Source: Rhodanobacter sp. A1T4 | GTDB taxonomy: Bacteria; Pseudomonadota; Gammaproteobacteria; Xanthomonadales; Rhodanobacteraceae | Assembly (NCBI RefSeq): GCF_014207185.1 | Contig: NZ_JACHCP010000011.1 | Coordinates: 62,001 to 126,000, forward strand | Length of the DNA: 64,000 bases | Reading direction: 5' to 3' | In this document: positions 46,886 through 55,868 of the stretch, one piece after another | Numbering within the stretch: position 1 is the stretch's first letter | Layout: each line of letters begins with the position of its first letter | The notes under the pieces: model-generated | Told to the model about the DNA's origin: nothing | Database searches by the model: none | What the model saw: the letters and a program-made list of their open reading frames with translations, nothing else | Program-made: the position numbers and the translations under genes

Positions 46886-47244
46886 ACCATGACCAGCAGC
46901 TACTGGTCATGGTGGTGGAAGATGAGCTGATGATCGCCACTACCCTCGAGTTTGCTCTCGAATCGAAGGGCTATCGGGTACTTGGCCCAGTGGCGACGGT
47001 GAGCGAGGCATTGGCGCTGCTGGAAACCGCGACGCCCAATATCGCATTGATCGATTATCGGCTTGCGACCACGACTACTGAGGCGCTGCTTCCGTCGTTG
47101 GACTCTTTGCAGGTCTCCGTATGTGTGCTGACCGGGTATAACCCTGACCAATTGCCGCCAGCCTATTCTGAGTACACCAAGCTCGAAAAACCTTTTCGAC
47201 TGAATACGTTGATGCAGGCGCTGGAAAAGCTGATAAGTGTTTAA
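46882..47244 (+). CDS. Single-domain response regulator
   Basis: 120 residues, GTG start overlapping the kinase stop by four bases. Receiver with VVEDELMI, phosphoacceptor Asp58 in ALIDYRL and Lys103 in LEKPF. No output domain. The overlap marks it as the cognate partner of the CheB-CheR-PAS kinase. Confidence 0.9.
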   Translation: MNHDQQLLVMVVEDELMIATTLEFALESKGYRVLGPVATVSEALALLETATPNIALIDYRLATTTTEALLPSLDSLQVSVCVLTGYNPDQLPPAYSEYTKLEKPFRLNTLMQALEKLISV

Positions 47245-47330
47245 CGTTCTCGATTCTGAGATGCAAAAAAATATTGACTAAAACCTCGATATTGAAGATA
47301 GACTGAATTTATGAAGTCACCGGTGTCGAT

Positions 47331-47693
47331 GTGAGCATACGTAGTCCAAAGGTTTTCATCTGCGAAGATGACTTTCTGCTTGCCGGCGCGTTGAGCGATG
47401 CGGTCATGCAACTTGGCTTCGTTGTCGAAGCCTGCGTAGGTAATATCGATAGCGCATTACGGGCCGCTATTAGCTCGGACAGCGACGTGGCGATCGTTGA
47501 CCTAGATCTTCGTGGCGCGATGGCATACGAGGTAATCGACACTCTGACGCAACGCGGCATTCCTTACATTGTGGCAACCGGCGCGGCCGAAAGGAATATT
47601 CCCGCGCGCTATCAGCACGCGCCGCGCGTGATTAAGCCGTATGCGCTCGAGTCATTACGGCAGGCGATGACGAAAATTGGCGCGATAAGCTGA
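47331..47693 (+). CDS. Single-domain response regulator
   Basis: 120 residues from GTG 47331. FICEDDFLLAGALSDAV acidic pocket, Asp57 in AIVDLDL and Lys102 in VIKPY. Like the preceding receiver, probably fed by the same kinase, or acting as a phosphate sink for it. 86 bases separate the two. Confidence 0.85.
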   Translation: MSIRSPKVFICEDDFLLAGALSDAVMQLGFVVEACVGNIDSALRAAISSDSDVAIVDLDLRGAMAYEVIDTLTQRGIPYIVATGAAERNIPARYQHAPRVIKPYALESLRQAMTKIGAIS

Positions 47694-47784
47694 CGATTCT
47701 CGTTTATCTCGACGTGTGCCAGCTATATATGCACCTTTGAGCTTCTGAAAATCGCTGAGCGTGGTTCGGTTTATGAGCTCTCAT

Positions 47785-48070
47785 GGCAAAGCATGACCGC
47801 GTGTATTGCCGGCGGCCATGCGTCGACGTTCCCAAACGGCCAGCGAGATTACCTTCGTGACCCATCGAGGACGAGCACGGCATGGTCAATGTCGTGGTGT
47901 GGCGCACGATTGCCAAACGGCAGCGTCGCGTCTTGCTGAAATCCCAACTGCTGGCCATCGACGGGCAGTGGGAAGTGCAGGAGGGCGTTTGCCACTTGAT
48001 CGCTCATCACTTGCACGATCTGACCCATTTACTCGGATCGCTCGACACACGGTCGAGAGATTTTCACTAG
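47785..48070 (+). pseudogene. dnaE2: Frameshifted 3' end of dnaE2
   Basis: Matches the last ~270 bases of dnaE2 (from about 33820) with many substitutions. The frame reads [13 protein letters not shown] before and [20 protein letters not shown] after a one-base insertion near 47865, then [20 protein letters not shown] ends as in DnaE2. No promoter or 5' part. A decayed copy, not a gene. Confidence 0.9.
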
Positions 48071-48165
48071 CGATGATCTGTTACCAAAGCTGTCACGCAT
48101 CGATCGCTAAGGTCGGGAAAGTAGCGCAACGCTTTTGCTGCGCCGCCAATCATAAGGAGATATCG

Positions 48166-48576
48166 ATGCGCAGGATTCCCGCTGGTACTTGGGTCGTCGT
48201 GGCCGATGGCACGCATGCCCGCTTATTCAAAAACGTTGGCAAACAAGACGCACTTCGCTTGATGCAGGAAGACATCATGAAGTTCGAAGCTATTGACGAG
48301 CAGGGGCAAGGACCCTCGGGTCATCGGCCGCCTGAGGAAAGCCCTGAGCAGAACGATGAAGCGACCTTTGCTAAGCAACTTGTCCATCGCCTCAATGCGG
48401 ATGCACTAAAGCAAGAGTTCGAGCATCTGTTCTTGATTGCGGACCCGAAGACGTTGGGCGAGATTCGGCCACAGCTCCATGTCGAAACAACCAAGCGCAT
48501 CATCGGCGAATTTGCTAAGACGCTTACCAACTCGACCTTGGAGGATATCGAGAAAATCCTGAAAGCAAACGATTAA
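48166..48576 (+). CDS. Host-attachment family protein
   Basis: 136 residues. VVVADGTHARLFKNVGKQDA at the start and RLNADALKQEFEHLFLIADP then KTLGEIRPQLH are the Host_attach/AtsE-like pattern. AAGGAGATATCG before ATG 48166 is a strong ribosome site. Family members in plant-associated bacteria affect attachment, though the mechanism is unproven. Immediately after the dnaE2 remnant. Confidence 0.88.
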   Translation: MRRIPAGTWVVVADGTHARLFKNVGKQDALRLMQEDIMKFEAIDEQGQGPSGHRPPEESPEQNDEATFAKQLVHRLNADALKQEFEHLFLIADPKTLGEIRPQLHVETTKRIIGEFAKTLTNSTLEDIEKILKAND

Positions 48577-48727
48577 CCAAGACACCACATTCTTTAGCTC
48601 TTTTCCTCAATGCTGGCGAAATGTTTTCATGCCGCATCCTAGGTCTGCTACTCATGCTTCAAAGCTTAGTGGCGAAGTAGCTGGTTGAGTGAGTCTGCCA
48701 TTGCCAAACGGGCGAGTAGCGAAACGA

Positions 48728-49246
48728 TCAGGTCATTGCCGTAGGTGTACTGAAAGGCAGTGCCACCGCATCCGTGCTGACGATCGCTGAGGTGGCCGCG
48801 TCTAGTGGAACCTGCTCGCCATCAAGTACCACCAGGATGCGTCCGGAAGCGATTTCGTCCTCAAACTTGCGGCTGATGGAGTCGGGTACATTCATTCCTA
48901 CCAGTGCACCGGTCCAGGCGCCCATGGCCGCACCGACCACAGCCATCGCGCCGACAACCGCGATAGTCAATCCCAGCGGCGGCACGGCTATGGCTATCAA
49001 ACCCAGCAGCAAGCCGCTGCCTACGCCCAGCGTCACACCACGCAAGGCACCGGGACTAGAATCGTGGTGGTCGGTCAATCGGTGGTCGGGAATCTTTTCC
49101 AGCTCGATGTCGTCGCGGGCCACGAGCGAAATATCCTTGTCGGGTATATTTGCCCCACGCGCCGCATTCATCGCAGCTCTTGCTGTTTTTAGATCGGGTG
49201 TACTGAATACGCAACGGGTTTCATGATGTGCTCCTGTGGCTGCCAT
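48728..49246 (-). CDS. Glycine-zipper stress-type membrane protein
   Basis: 172 residues from ATG 49246 (longer start at 49276 possible). N-terminal RCVFSTPDLKTARAAMNAAR is a ferredoxin-like alpha/beta section; residues ~75-125 are Gly-rich membrane segments; the C-terminus holds EDEIASGRILVVLDGEQ. This layout is common in Xanthomonadales general-stress proteins. Function unknown. Confidence 0.75.
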   Translation of the reverse strand: MAATGAHHETRCVFSTPDLKTARAAMNAARGANIPDKDISLVARDDIELEKIPDHRLTDHHDSSPGALRGVTLGVGSGLLLGLIAIAVPPLGLTIAVVGAMAVVGAAMGAWTGALVGMNVPDSISRKFEDEIASGRILVVLDGEQVPLDAATSAIVSTDAVALPFSTPTAMT

Positions 49247-49621
49247 CTCACCGCATGCCTGATTTAAGCAGCTCACTCAAGTTCATAGGATTGTTTCGGC
49301 GCCAGTCCGGAGATAGTCGTCTGTAACCTCCGCATCTGCCCTCGACCGAATAGCTGCGTCGGGCTTTTTGCGCCAACTCAGCACTGCCGACTATTCCTGC
49401 GTACGCTGATGCAGAAACCTGTAAACACTTCAGACAACTGATGGTCCCGACAAGCGTGCGTTGAGACAATCGTTTTGACGACAATGAAGATCACTGAATC
49501 GGCTTGGGCGTCAATAAATGAAAATTTGGCGCTGCGACTGCGCGCCGAGATTTCCTGCAAATAGAAAGGCGCCCGAGAGCGCCTTTTGCTTCGATGCACA
49601 GTACCTGCGCACCTTAATCAC
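49247..49621. other. Intergenic region
   Basis: No supported gene. Contains the terminator at 49565-49587 at its right end. Confidence 0.45.
49565..49587 (-). terminator. Terminator after the MXKDX-like gene
   Basis: AAAGGCGC (49565-49572) pairs with GCGCCTTT (49579-49586). On the minus strand it lies about 35 bases past the MXKDX-like stop and is followed by TTTCTATTT. Confidence 0.65.
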
Positions 49622-49957
49622 TCAATGTGTGGAGCTGCTTGAAGTGGGATTGCCCATGGAATCCTTGCTCTTCATTGAATCATCGGATTTCATGGAATCG
49701 CCACTTTTCATGGAACCGTTGCTCATGGAACCCTGGTTCGTTGATTTTTTGTGTTTCATCGGCTTCGCGCTATCTTTTTTCATGCTATCGCTGGACATCG
49801 AATTACCGCTCTTCATTGAGTCCTGCTGCATGCTGCCATTGGTTGTTGATGGGGGTGTTTGTGGCGATGTGGGTGGCGTCGATTGCGCAAACGCCGCTCC
49901 CGAAATAAGAGCGCAACAGATAGCCATCGATTGAAGTACTGGTTTGATTGAATGCAT
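49622..49957 (-). CDS. Secreted low-complexity MXKDX-type repeat protein
   Basis: 111 residues. Signal peptide (SMAICCALISGAAFAQS) then repeated five-residue units such as DSMKS and GSMKS over residues ~40-100. This matches the pentapeptide MXKDX repeat family of small periplasmic proteins. Role unknown; possibly binds metal or coats the envelope. Confidence 0.8.
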   Translation of the reverse strand: MHSIKPVLQSMAICCALISGAAFAQSTPPTSPQTPPSTTNGSMQQDSMKSGNSMSSDSMKKDSAKPMKHKKSTNQGSMSNGSMKSGDSMKSDDSMKSKDSMGNPTSSSSTH

Positions 49958-50286
49958 GGTTCATCCTCCGAGAAAGCGCCTTCAGTGAGGCGGTACGGAG
50001 GCGCATCCGCATCGCTTTATCCTGCGCTTAAATCTCTTTTATCAACAAGCGCCGATGCATTACGCGACTTAAGCAATGAACGCCCTGTGAGGGGTCAGTG
50101 ATGAGTGTTCTAACGCTTCGCTAGATCGATATAGACAAGCTAAGCGATAGGCGGGGACGGACGTTAGATATTCGATGCCCAAAGTCTTGGCGGTTTGCCA
50201 GGCGGTGTTTTTAATCGACCACCCACACTGAGCCATCACGGTCTCGCGCTCACGATGCAATCTCAAATAATGCTGGAGACATGCTA

Positions 50287-50799
50287 ATGCAAATTAAAAA
50301 TAAGCTAGTGGGAACCTTGGCGACGGTTGGCGCTTTGGTGCTCAGCCCCTTAGTAATGGCGCAGACAGGTGCAGCCGCTTCGTCGAAGCAGGACACCATG
50401 TTTGTCGCCAAAGCATCGGCGGGAGGCATGACAGAAATCCAGGCAAGCCAGTTGGCTGATTCCCACGCACAGTCCGCCGCCATTAAGAGCTTCGCCTCGA
50501 CCATGGTGACTGACCACACCAAAGCTGGCGACATGCTTTCCTCCATCGCTCAGAAGGATGGATTCACGCCATCCACCGCGCCTATGCCGATGCAACAAAA
50601 GGAGTTGGCGCAGCTTGAGACGCTGAATGGCCCAGCCTTCGATAAAACATATAGCGCCATGATGTTGAAAGATCACCGCGAGACGATTGCGCTTTTCAAG
50701 AAAGAGGCCACGGCGGGCAAGAACGACGATTTAAAGGCGTTTGCTTCGCAGACATTGCCCACACTCCAGCAACATATGACGATGGCGAAAAAACTCTGA
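50287..50799 (+). CDS. DUF4142 periplasmic protein
   Basis: 170 residues from ATG 50287, preceded by GGAG. Signal peptide ends at about VMAQTG. The helical DUF4142 core follows: FVAKASAGGMTEIQASQLAD, then FASTMVTDHTKAGDMLSSIA and the closing LPTLQQHMTMAKKL. A ferritin-like or helical-bundle fold is suggested for the family; function unknown. Stress-linked in soil bacteria. Confidence 0.88.
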   Translation: MQIKNKLVGTLATVGALVLSPLVMAQTGAAASSKQDTMFVAKASAGGMTEIQASQLADSHAQSAAIKSFASTMVTDHTKAGDMLSSIAQKDGFTPSTAPMPMQQKELAQLETLNGPAFDKTYSAMMLKDHRETIALFKKEATAGKNDDLKAFASQTLPTLQQHMTMAKKL

Positions 50800-50922
50800 T
50801 CGCAGCAAGCCATGATTGCGACGTTTGATTGGATCTAGAGGAAACAAAGCGCCTAGCGTGCTGAGTTTTTTATCCAGAAAATTTCTGTAGCACTTTCCGC
50901 CCTTCATAGAGAGCAACAGCCC

Positions 50923-51366
50923 ATGAGCTCCCACCCCGCACCGCGTCGCTCTGTCGTCGTGAGAGCCCTCTACGGACTTCTCAATCCGATCCCGTTCGGA
51001 TTTTTTGTCGCCGCGTTAGTCTTCGACATCATCTATGCACGTACGGCCGTGGTGCTGTGGGGAAAAAGTGCCGCCTGGCTCATCGCGATCGGCCTGCTGT
51101 TTGCGGTCATCCCGCGTCTAATCAATCTAGTGCAGGTTTGGATGACCCCTCGCGGTTTTGCCACGCGCTCCGACAAGCTCGACTTCTGGCTCAACCTGTT
51201 GGGCATTGTCGCGGCGATCTTCAATGCATTCGTGCATAGCCGCGATGCTTACGGCGTGATTCCCGAGGGCGTCTGGCTCTCGGCCTGCACCGTCATCCTG
51301 CTAGCCATCGGCCACATCGTCATCGCTTTGCAGCGCGACGCACCGAGAGATTTCATCCGTGAATAA
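50923..51366 (+). CDS. DUF2231 membrane protein
   Basis: 147 residues with about four membrane segments (VRALYGLLNPIPFGFFVAAL and [20 protein letters not shown] visible). Matches the DUF2231 pattern. Its last codons overlap the start of the sorbosone-type dehydrogenase by eight bases, a coupled pair common in proteobacteria; may supply or hold the dehydrogenase's electron partner. Confidence 0.8.
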   Translation: MSSHPAPRRSVVVRALYGLLNPIPFGFFVAALVFDIIYARTAVVLWGKSAAWLIAIGLLFAVIPRLINLVQVWMTPRGFATRSDKLDFWLNLLGIVAAIFNAFVHSRDAYGVIPEGVWLSACTVILLAIGHIVIALQRDAPRDFIRE

Positions 51367-52675
51367 GATCATCTACCGCAGCGTGCTCACGTTGGCACTC
51401 GTGTCTATTCTGGCTGGGTGCGACGAAAAGGCGTCACTGAATCAGGCGCAGCAGTCGGGCAGTGATCCCTCACTACCCAAGGCTCAGAACTTCCTGAAGC
51501 CACCCATGCAAGTTCCCGACGGCGTAGGTTGGAAACAAGGGCAGGCGCCTAAGGTGGCGGCTGGATTGAAGATCGAAGAGATCGCCAGCGGTTTGAAACA
51601 CCCCCGCCAGCTCTACGTGCTCCCCAACGACGACATACTCGTGGTGGAATCCAATAGCCCTGGCACGGAACCGGTAACGACGCCTAAGCAATGGATTGCC
51701 GGCCTAATCAAGAATCGCTCAGGTAAAGGTGCCAAGGGCGGCAACAGAATCACGCTTCTACGCAAAAGCGGCGCAACTGGCGAATGGGAGAAACATATCT
51801 TTCTCGAGAATCTGAACTCGCCCTTCGGTGTACAGCTGATTGGTGATTCTCTCTATGTCGCCAACACCGACGGCATTGTGAAGTTTCCCTACATGACGGG
51901 GGAAACGCAGATAACGACACCCGCCGAGGCGTTCACGGACCTGCCGAACACGATCAATCACCATTGGACTAAGCCACTGCTGGCGAGTCCCGATGGCAAG
52001 AAGTTGTATGTCGGTATCGGCTCCAACAGCAACATCACTGAGAACGGGCTGGAGGTGGAATATCGACGTGCTGATGTGCTTGAGGTTGATGTCGTTACCG
52101 GCGCCAGTCGTATCTATGCCTCAGGTCTACGCAATCCGACAGGGCTCCAGTGGGAGCCGCAGACCGGCAAGCTCTGGGCGATCGCCAACGAACGCGATGA
52201 GATCGGTGCCGACTTGGTGCCGGACTATCTAACCGCCATCCAGGAAGGCGGCTTCTATGGCTGGCCCTACGGTTATTACGGCCAGCACGTTGATACCCGT
52301 GTGATGCCGCAGAGGCCGGACCTCGTCAAAAAGGCGATCAAGCCGGATTACGCGATCGGCTCGCATGTCGCCCCACTGGGTCTGCTGATGTCTAGCAACA
52401 ACGCCTTGCCGGGTAAGTATCACAACGGTGCGTTTATTAGTGAACATGGCAGCTGGGATCGCTCACCACTGAGCGGTTACGCCGTCGTCTTTGTGGCCTT
52501 CCAGCAGGGTAAGCCGGTTGGCATTCCTCAGCCTGTGGTTACGGGCTTCTACTCGGACGACGAATCAAAGCTCTACGGCGCGCCGGTCGGGCTGGTACAG
52601 GATAAAGAAGGTGCCTTACTGATCGCGGACGATGTCGGCAACACCGTATGGCGCGTGACCACAGACAAGCGCTAA
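51359..52675 (+). CDS. PQQ-type sorbosone/glucose dehydrogenase lipoprotein
   Basis: 438 residues. Lipobox SILAGC with lipid Cys21. The body is a six-bladed beta propeller of the sorbosone dehydrogenase/YliI group: LKHPRQLYVLPNDDILVVES, PTGLQWEPQTGKLWAIANER, FISEHGSWDRSPLSGYAVVF near the end. Oxidises sugars or aldehydes in the periplasm with a quinone cofactor. Coupled to the DUF2231 gene. Confidence 0.9.
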   Translation: MNKIIYRSVLTLALVSILAGCDEKASLNQAQQSGSDPSLPKAQNFLKPPMQVPDGVGWKQGQAPKVAAGLKIEEIASGLKHPRQLYVLPNDDILVVESNSPGTEPVTTPKQWIAGLIKNRSGKGAKGGNRITLLRKSGATGEWEKHIFLENLNSPFGVQLIGDSLYVANTDGIVKFPYMTGETQITTPAEAFTDLPNTINHHWTKPLLASPDGKKLYVGIGSNSNITENGLEVEYRRADVLEVDVVTGASRIYASGLRNPTGLQWEPQTGKLWAIANERDEIGADLVPDYLTAIQEGGFYGWPYGYYGQHVDTRVMPQRPDLVKKAIKPDYAIGSHVAPLGLLMSSNNALPGKYHNGAFISEHGSWDRSPLSGYAVVFVAFQQGKPVGIPQPVVTGFYSDDESKLYGAPVGLVQDKEGALLIADDVGNTVWRVTTDKR

Positions 52676-53095
52676 GGCCGACTGGGGTCCGGCAATGGTC
52701 CACGTTGCATCATCCGGTTAAAAGTGCATTGGAAGAGAAGATATTAGCCTCGATTATTTTGTCATGCCGAGTCACTGGATTAGTACCAAATTGTGATCGA
52801 TTGGATGTTATTGAGATCGCCGACGAACGGATCAAACGAACCAAGAGCGATCTGAAGCGAAACGTCGGCGTAGAAGCTTCTCGAGATCCGGGTTAAGCGG
52901 GACCTCACATTGCGACGGAAACATCGTCCGTAACAGCGATGCGGATCGACCATTGAACAATGACGTGCATAGCGACGCATGATGGAGAGCGGCGCTGCAA
53001 TCGTTACACAGTAAGCCGGTGATTTGCCGCTTCCAGAAATCGACATTTTTTGGCCTAAAGTTCACGTCAGCACGACTGTCGCGTGCCTATAACAA
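52676..53095. other. Intergenic region
   Basis: No supported gene; plus and minus open frames overlap and lack family signature. Confidence 0.45.
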
Positions 53096-53117
53096 GTTGC
53101 CGCAACGTTGCGGCAAC
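53096..53117. promoter_or_regulatory. 22-bp perfect palindrome upstream of csbD
   Basis: The half GTTGCCGCAAC is followed at once by its exact reverse complement, ending 16 bases before the csbD ATG. A candidate operator or leader hairpin. No known regulator site is recognised. Confidence 0.55.
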
Positions 53118-53133
53118 TCCTAGGATCCGCACG

Positions 53134-53319
53134 ATGGACAAGAATAGAACCGAAGGCACGAAGCACGAAGTCAAAGGTGCCGTTAAAGAAGGGATTGGCA
53201 AGGTGACTGGCAATAAAACCAAAGAAGCGGCCGGCAACATCGAGAAGAACGCCGGCAAGGTTCAGAACGCCGCTGGTAAAGCCGCAGACAAAGAGCGTGA
53301 TGCAGCCAAAAAGCACTGA
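53134..53319 (+). CDS. CsbD-family stress protein
   Basis: 61 residues. The CsbD pattern is complete: KHEVKGAVKEGIGKVTGNKT then AAGNIEKNAGKVQNAAGKAA. Small hydrophilic helical protein, general-stress induced in Bacillus (sigma-B) and common in proteobacteria. AGGA seven bases before ATG 53134. Followed by its own terminator. Confidence 0.93.
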   Translation: MDKNRTEGTKHEVKGAVKEGIGKVTGNKTKEAAGNIEKNAGKVQNAAGKAADKERDAAKKH

Positions 53320-53340
53320 TTTCATGCGAAGCATCCAAAG

Positions 53341-53376
53341 AAAGGCCGATCATTACGACCGGCCTTTTCTTTTCTA
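53341..53376 (+). terminator. csbD terminator
   Basis: AAAGGCCG (53341-53348) pairs with CGGCCTTT (53360-53367), then TTCTTTTC. A factor-independent terminator; the A-rich left side may also stop minus-strand reads. Confidence 0.75.
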
Positions 53377-53394
53377 CGCTCCACCCCTAGCCCA

Positions 53395-54201
53395 TTAGCG
53401 CAAGCGACGCGCCGGATACTTACGTAGGTGGTAAACGCGATGGATTTGCCCAGCGCCAAGCCAACCGCCGACGGCAGCGGCCAACAAGGACAGGAAGCCG
53501 CTGAGGAAAGCAATCCAAAGGGTCAGCGAGAGATAATGGGCTGCTTTTTCGGCCGCCATTTTTGATTCTGATCGTGCGGCATCAATTTGGGGCGTCAGTT
53601 TTTGAAGGGAGGCAGCCGCCGCCCCGGTGCTGGTGCCGGTATCTGCCGCCATCAACGCGGAGGCGACATCATCTTGGCCGGCGAGAAGGGCGGCGATGAT
53701 CGGCGATGAATTACCGTGCTCGCGTCCGGTCAGTTGATATGAAATATTTGCGTCGAGCACACTGACCGCGGGGGTCATTGCAGGTCCGCCATGTCCCTCG
53801 GGTCCGGGCCCAGGTGCATCTCCATGGTGTCCGGACATCGCATGACCCAGGCCCATGGCAAGCCACAGCGCAGTCGCCGTCAAGGATAGGCCCCAAACCG
53901 TCACGCCATGCAACGCGCCGCTGGTGTCGTCATTGCGTCCATCGAACCACGCGGCAAACATACCGCCCAGGAAGAGTGCAGCGACCCACGTAACAATCAT
54001 CCAGATTGCCGTGCCAATGCCAAAGCCTTTTGCACTGTTGGCCGCGTTCCAGGCGTCGAAGCTCGCGAAGCCCAAGGCTAGACCGGCGACATACAGCAAG
54101 CCCGCTGCTGCCGTGGCAACGAGCCAGCCGGCGATTACTGCTCGGAACCGCATAGCAGGGTGTTTCAACGCGACCGCGTCGCCGCTGGGTGAGTAAGACA
54201 T
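53395..54201 (-). CDS. Four-segment membrane protein
   Basis: 268 residues. Membrane segments at about 20-45, 62-85, 97-118 and 227-250, with a His/Gly/Pro-rich loop (MSGHHGDAPGPGPEGHGG) and Ala-rich central helix between. No named family; conserved layout suggests a proteobacterial inner-membrane protein of unknown role. Downstream of the 43-residue membrane gene. Confidence 0.75.
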   Translation of the reverse strand: MSYSPSGDAVALKHPAMRFRAVIAGWLVATAAAGLLYVAGLALGFASFDAWNAANSAKGFGIGTAIWMIVTWVAALFLGGMFAAWFDGRNDDTSGALHGVTVWGLSLTATALWLAMGLGHAMSGHHGDAPGPGPEGHGGPAMTPAVSVLDANISYQLTGREHGNSSPIIAALLAGQDDVASALMAADTGTSTGAAAASLQKLTPQIDAARSESKMAAEKAAHYLSLTLWIAFLSGFLSLLAAAVGGWLGAGQIHRVYHLRKYPARRLR

Positions 54202-54264
54202 ATCCTTCTCCCGATAACTGATGATTTGGCTTGTGTGGGGCGATTGAAGCGATGTGCTTTCAGC

Positions 54265-54396
54265 TCACGCGCAGCCCTTGAGCAGCGCAAATAAGATCAG
54301 CAACGGAATGGGAACGCCCATAAGCCACAAGAGAACGTAGCCAATGCCTCCCTTTTCTTTGGACGAAGGCGGTGGTGTCGAATGTGTCTCGTTCAT
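54265..54396 (-). CDS. Small membrane protein
   Basis: 43 residues, MNETHSTPPPSSKEKGGIGY then LLWLMGVPIPLLILFALLKG. One hydrophobic helix at the C-terminus. GGGAG lies five bases before ATG 54396. Same direction as the four-segment membrane gene downstream, likely an operon. No family recognised. Confidence 0.6.
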   Translation of the reverse strand: MNETHSTPPPSSKEKGGIGYVLLWLMGVPIPLLILFALLKGCA

Positions 54397-54524
54397 GATG
54401 TCTCCCTCTTGCGCGAACGGTTGACCGCTTGGCGCTCGTCGTCCCCAGAGCCGCCGCGGTGTGGCACTCTCGCCCGAGAGAGGTCGAGAGATCGTGATAG
54501 TGCGGCGTAATCGCTCGGCAAAAG

Positions 54525-54548
54525 AAAAGCGGCCTTCAAGCCGCTTTT
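54525..54548. terminator. 9-bp terminator-like hairpin in a divergent gap
   Basis: AAAAGCGGC (54525-54533) pairs with GCCGCTTTT (54540-54548). It lies between the divergent small membrane gene and the PfpI gene, so no annotated gene ends at it. Confidence 0.55.
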
Positions 54549-54691
54549 AATCGTGCGCAGCGATCGGGAAGAGAGCGCCCTTGAGTCACGGCTCGCCTTG
54601 CTAGCGCAGCATCACCACACACTCACGGTGTAGCGACGTGCTGTACATGTTTCGTTGATCAAACTGCTGGCTCTACTCGACGGAGAACACC

Positions 54692-55309
54692 ATGAGCACA
54701 TCAGATACGAAACGGCCGGTAGCGAAGTCGGCCGCAAGAGAGAAAGCTTCTGACAAATCGGGCAGCGATGCATTCCGACTGAGTGGCCGCCATATTGCCA
54801 TTCTCGCGACCGACGGCTTCGAGCAATCGGAGCTGACTGAACCGAAGCGATTGCTTGAAGAGGCTGGAGCCGAGGTCAGTGTGATCGCGCCGGGTGGTGC
54901 CAGTCAGATCAAGGGCTGGGACAAGAAAGATTGGGGCAAGTCGGTCGAAGTTGACGTGGCGTTATCTGAGGCAGACGAGTCGGACTACGATGCGCTAGTG
55001 CTTCCCGGTGGTGTAATGAATCCCGACAAGCTTCGACTTGAGCCGTCAGCGATAGAACTGATCAAGGCTTTCGATAAGTCCGGCAAGCCGATCGCGGCGA
55101 TCTGCCATGGCCCGTGGACGCTGATCGACGCGGAGCTGGTGAAGGGTTCTACGATGACTTCATGGCCTTCGCTGCGCACGGATTTAGAAAACGCCGGTGC
55201 CACCTGGCAGGACCGTGAAGTCGTTCAAGATAGGCAGTTGATTACCAGTCGCAAGCCCGATGACATTCCCGCTTTCGTAGGGGCGCTCATCGATCAGTTG
55301 GCTGCATGA
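54692..55309 (+). CDS. PfpI/DJ-1 family glutamine-amidotransferase-like protein
   Basis: 205 residues. The first ~28 residues are a charged leader; the rest is a DJ-1/PfpI domain (HIAILATDGFEQSELTEPKR, ALVLPGGVMNPDKLR, and AAICHGPWTLIDAELV with Cys138-His139). Relatives are proteases or deglycases that clear damaged proteins. Stress context fits. Alone on the plus strand. Confidence 0.92.
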   Translation: MSTSDTKRPVAKSAAREKASDKSGSDAFRLSGRHIAILATDGFEQSELTEPKRLLEEAGAEVSVIAPGGASQIKGWDKKDWGKSVEVDVALSEADESDYDALVLPGGVMNPDKLRLEPSAIELIKAFDKSGKPIAAICHGPWTLIDAELVKGSTMTSWPSLRTDLENAGATWQDREVVQDRQLITSRKPDDIPAFVGALIDQLAA

Positions 55310-55503
55310 GTTTGATCTGGAACTGACCCAAAAAATCCTAACTTCCGTCGACCGATCACGAAATCATCTAGGCCGATAAAACGGCAACGTAGACATCGTT
55401 TGATTCAGCGTGCGACGCCGCACGGTCTTAGATGGGGTGGGGGCGGCTGTGCCGTTGCGCATATCAATCAGACTTATAATGCGGTCGCCATATGCGGCCT
55501 CCG

Positions 55504-55625
55504 TCAGACCGCCTTTACTTCACCGCCATCCATTCGTAGCGCGCTGCCAGTGAGCCACTTAGCACCTGGCGAAACAAGGAAAGCCATCAATTCGGGTATT
55601 TCTTCCGGTTTGCCGTAGCGAGCGA
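55504..55625 (-). pseudogene. 3' remnant of an SDR dehydrogenase
   Basis: The frame reads ARYGKPEEIPELMAFLVSPG then AKWLTGSALRMDGGEVKAV, the standard C-terminal end of a short-chain dehydrogenase. Upstream of ~55625 the homology stops. A fragment only. Confidence 0.7.
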
Positions 55626-55868
55626 TGTTCGCCTTTTGCGGAAATCGTGCGAAGCAAGCCGCCCACCGAAAACGCATGCAAGAAATGTAACAGTCGCTCG
55701 TCACACACAGCGAGAGAAGTTCACCATTGACCGACAGTTGACGAGTGCTCTTCGCAGCATTTGACGATGCTTTACACCATCGCGCGTCGGTGATGCCGTG
55801 TGGATATGCCGCGAGGTCCCGTTCTGAGGCGGATCACTGACACGTCGCGATACGCACCTCGATTTCGC

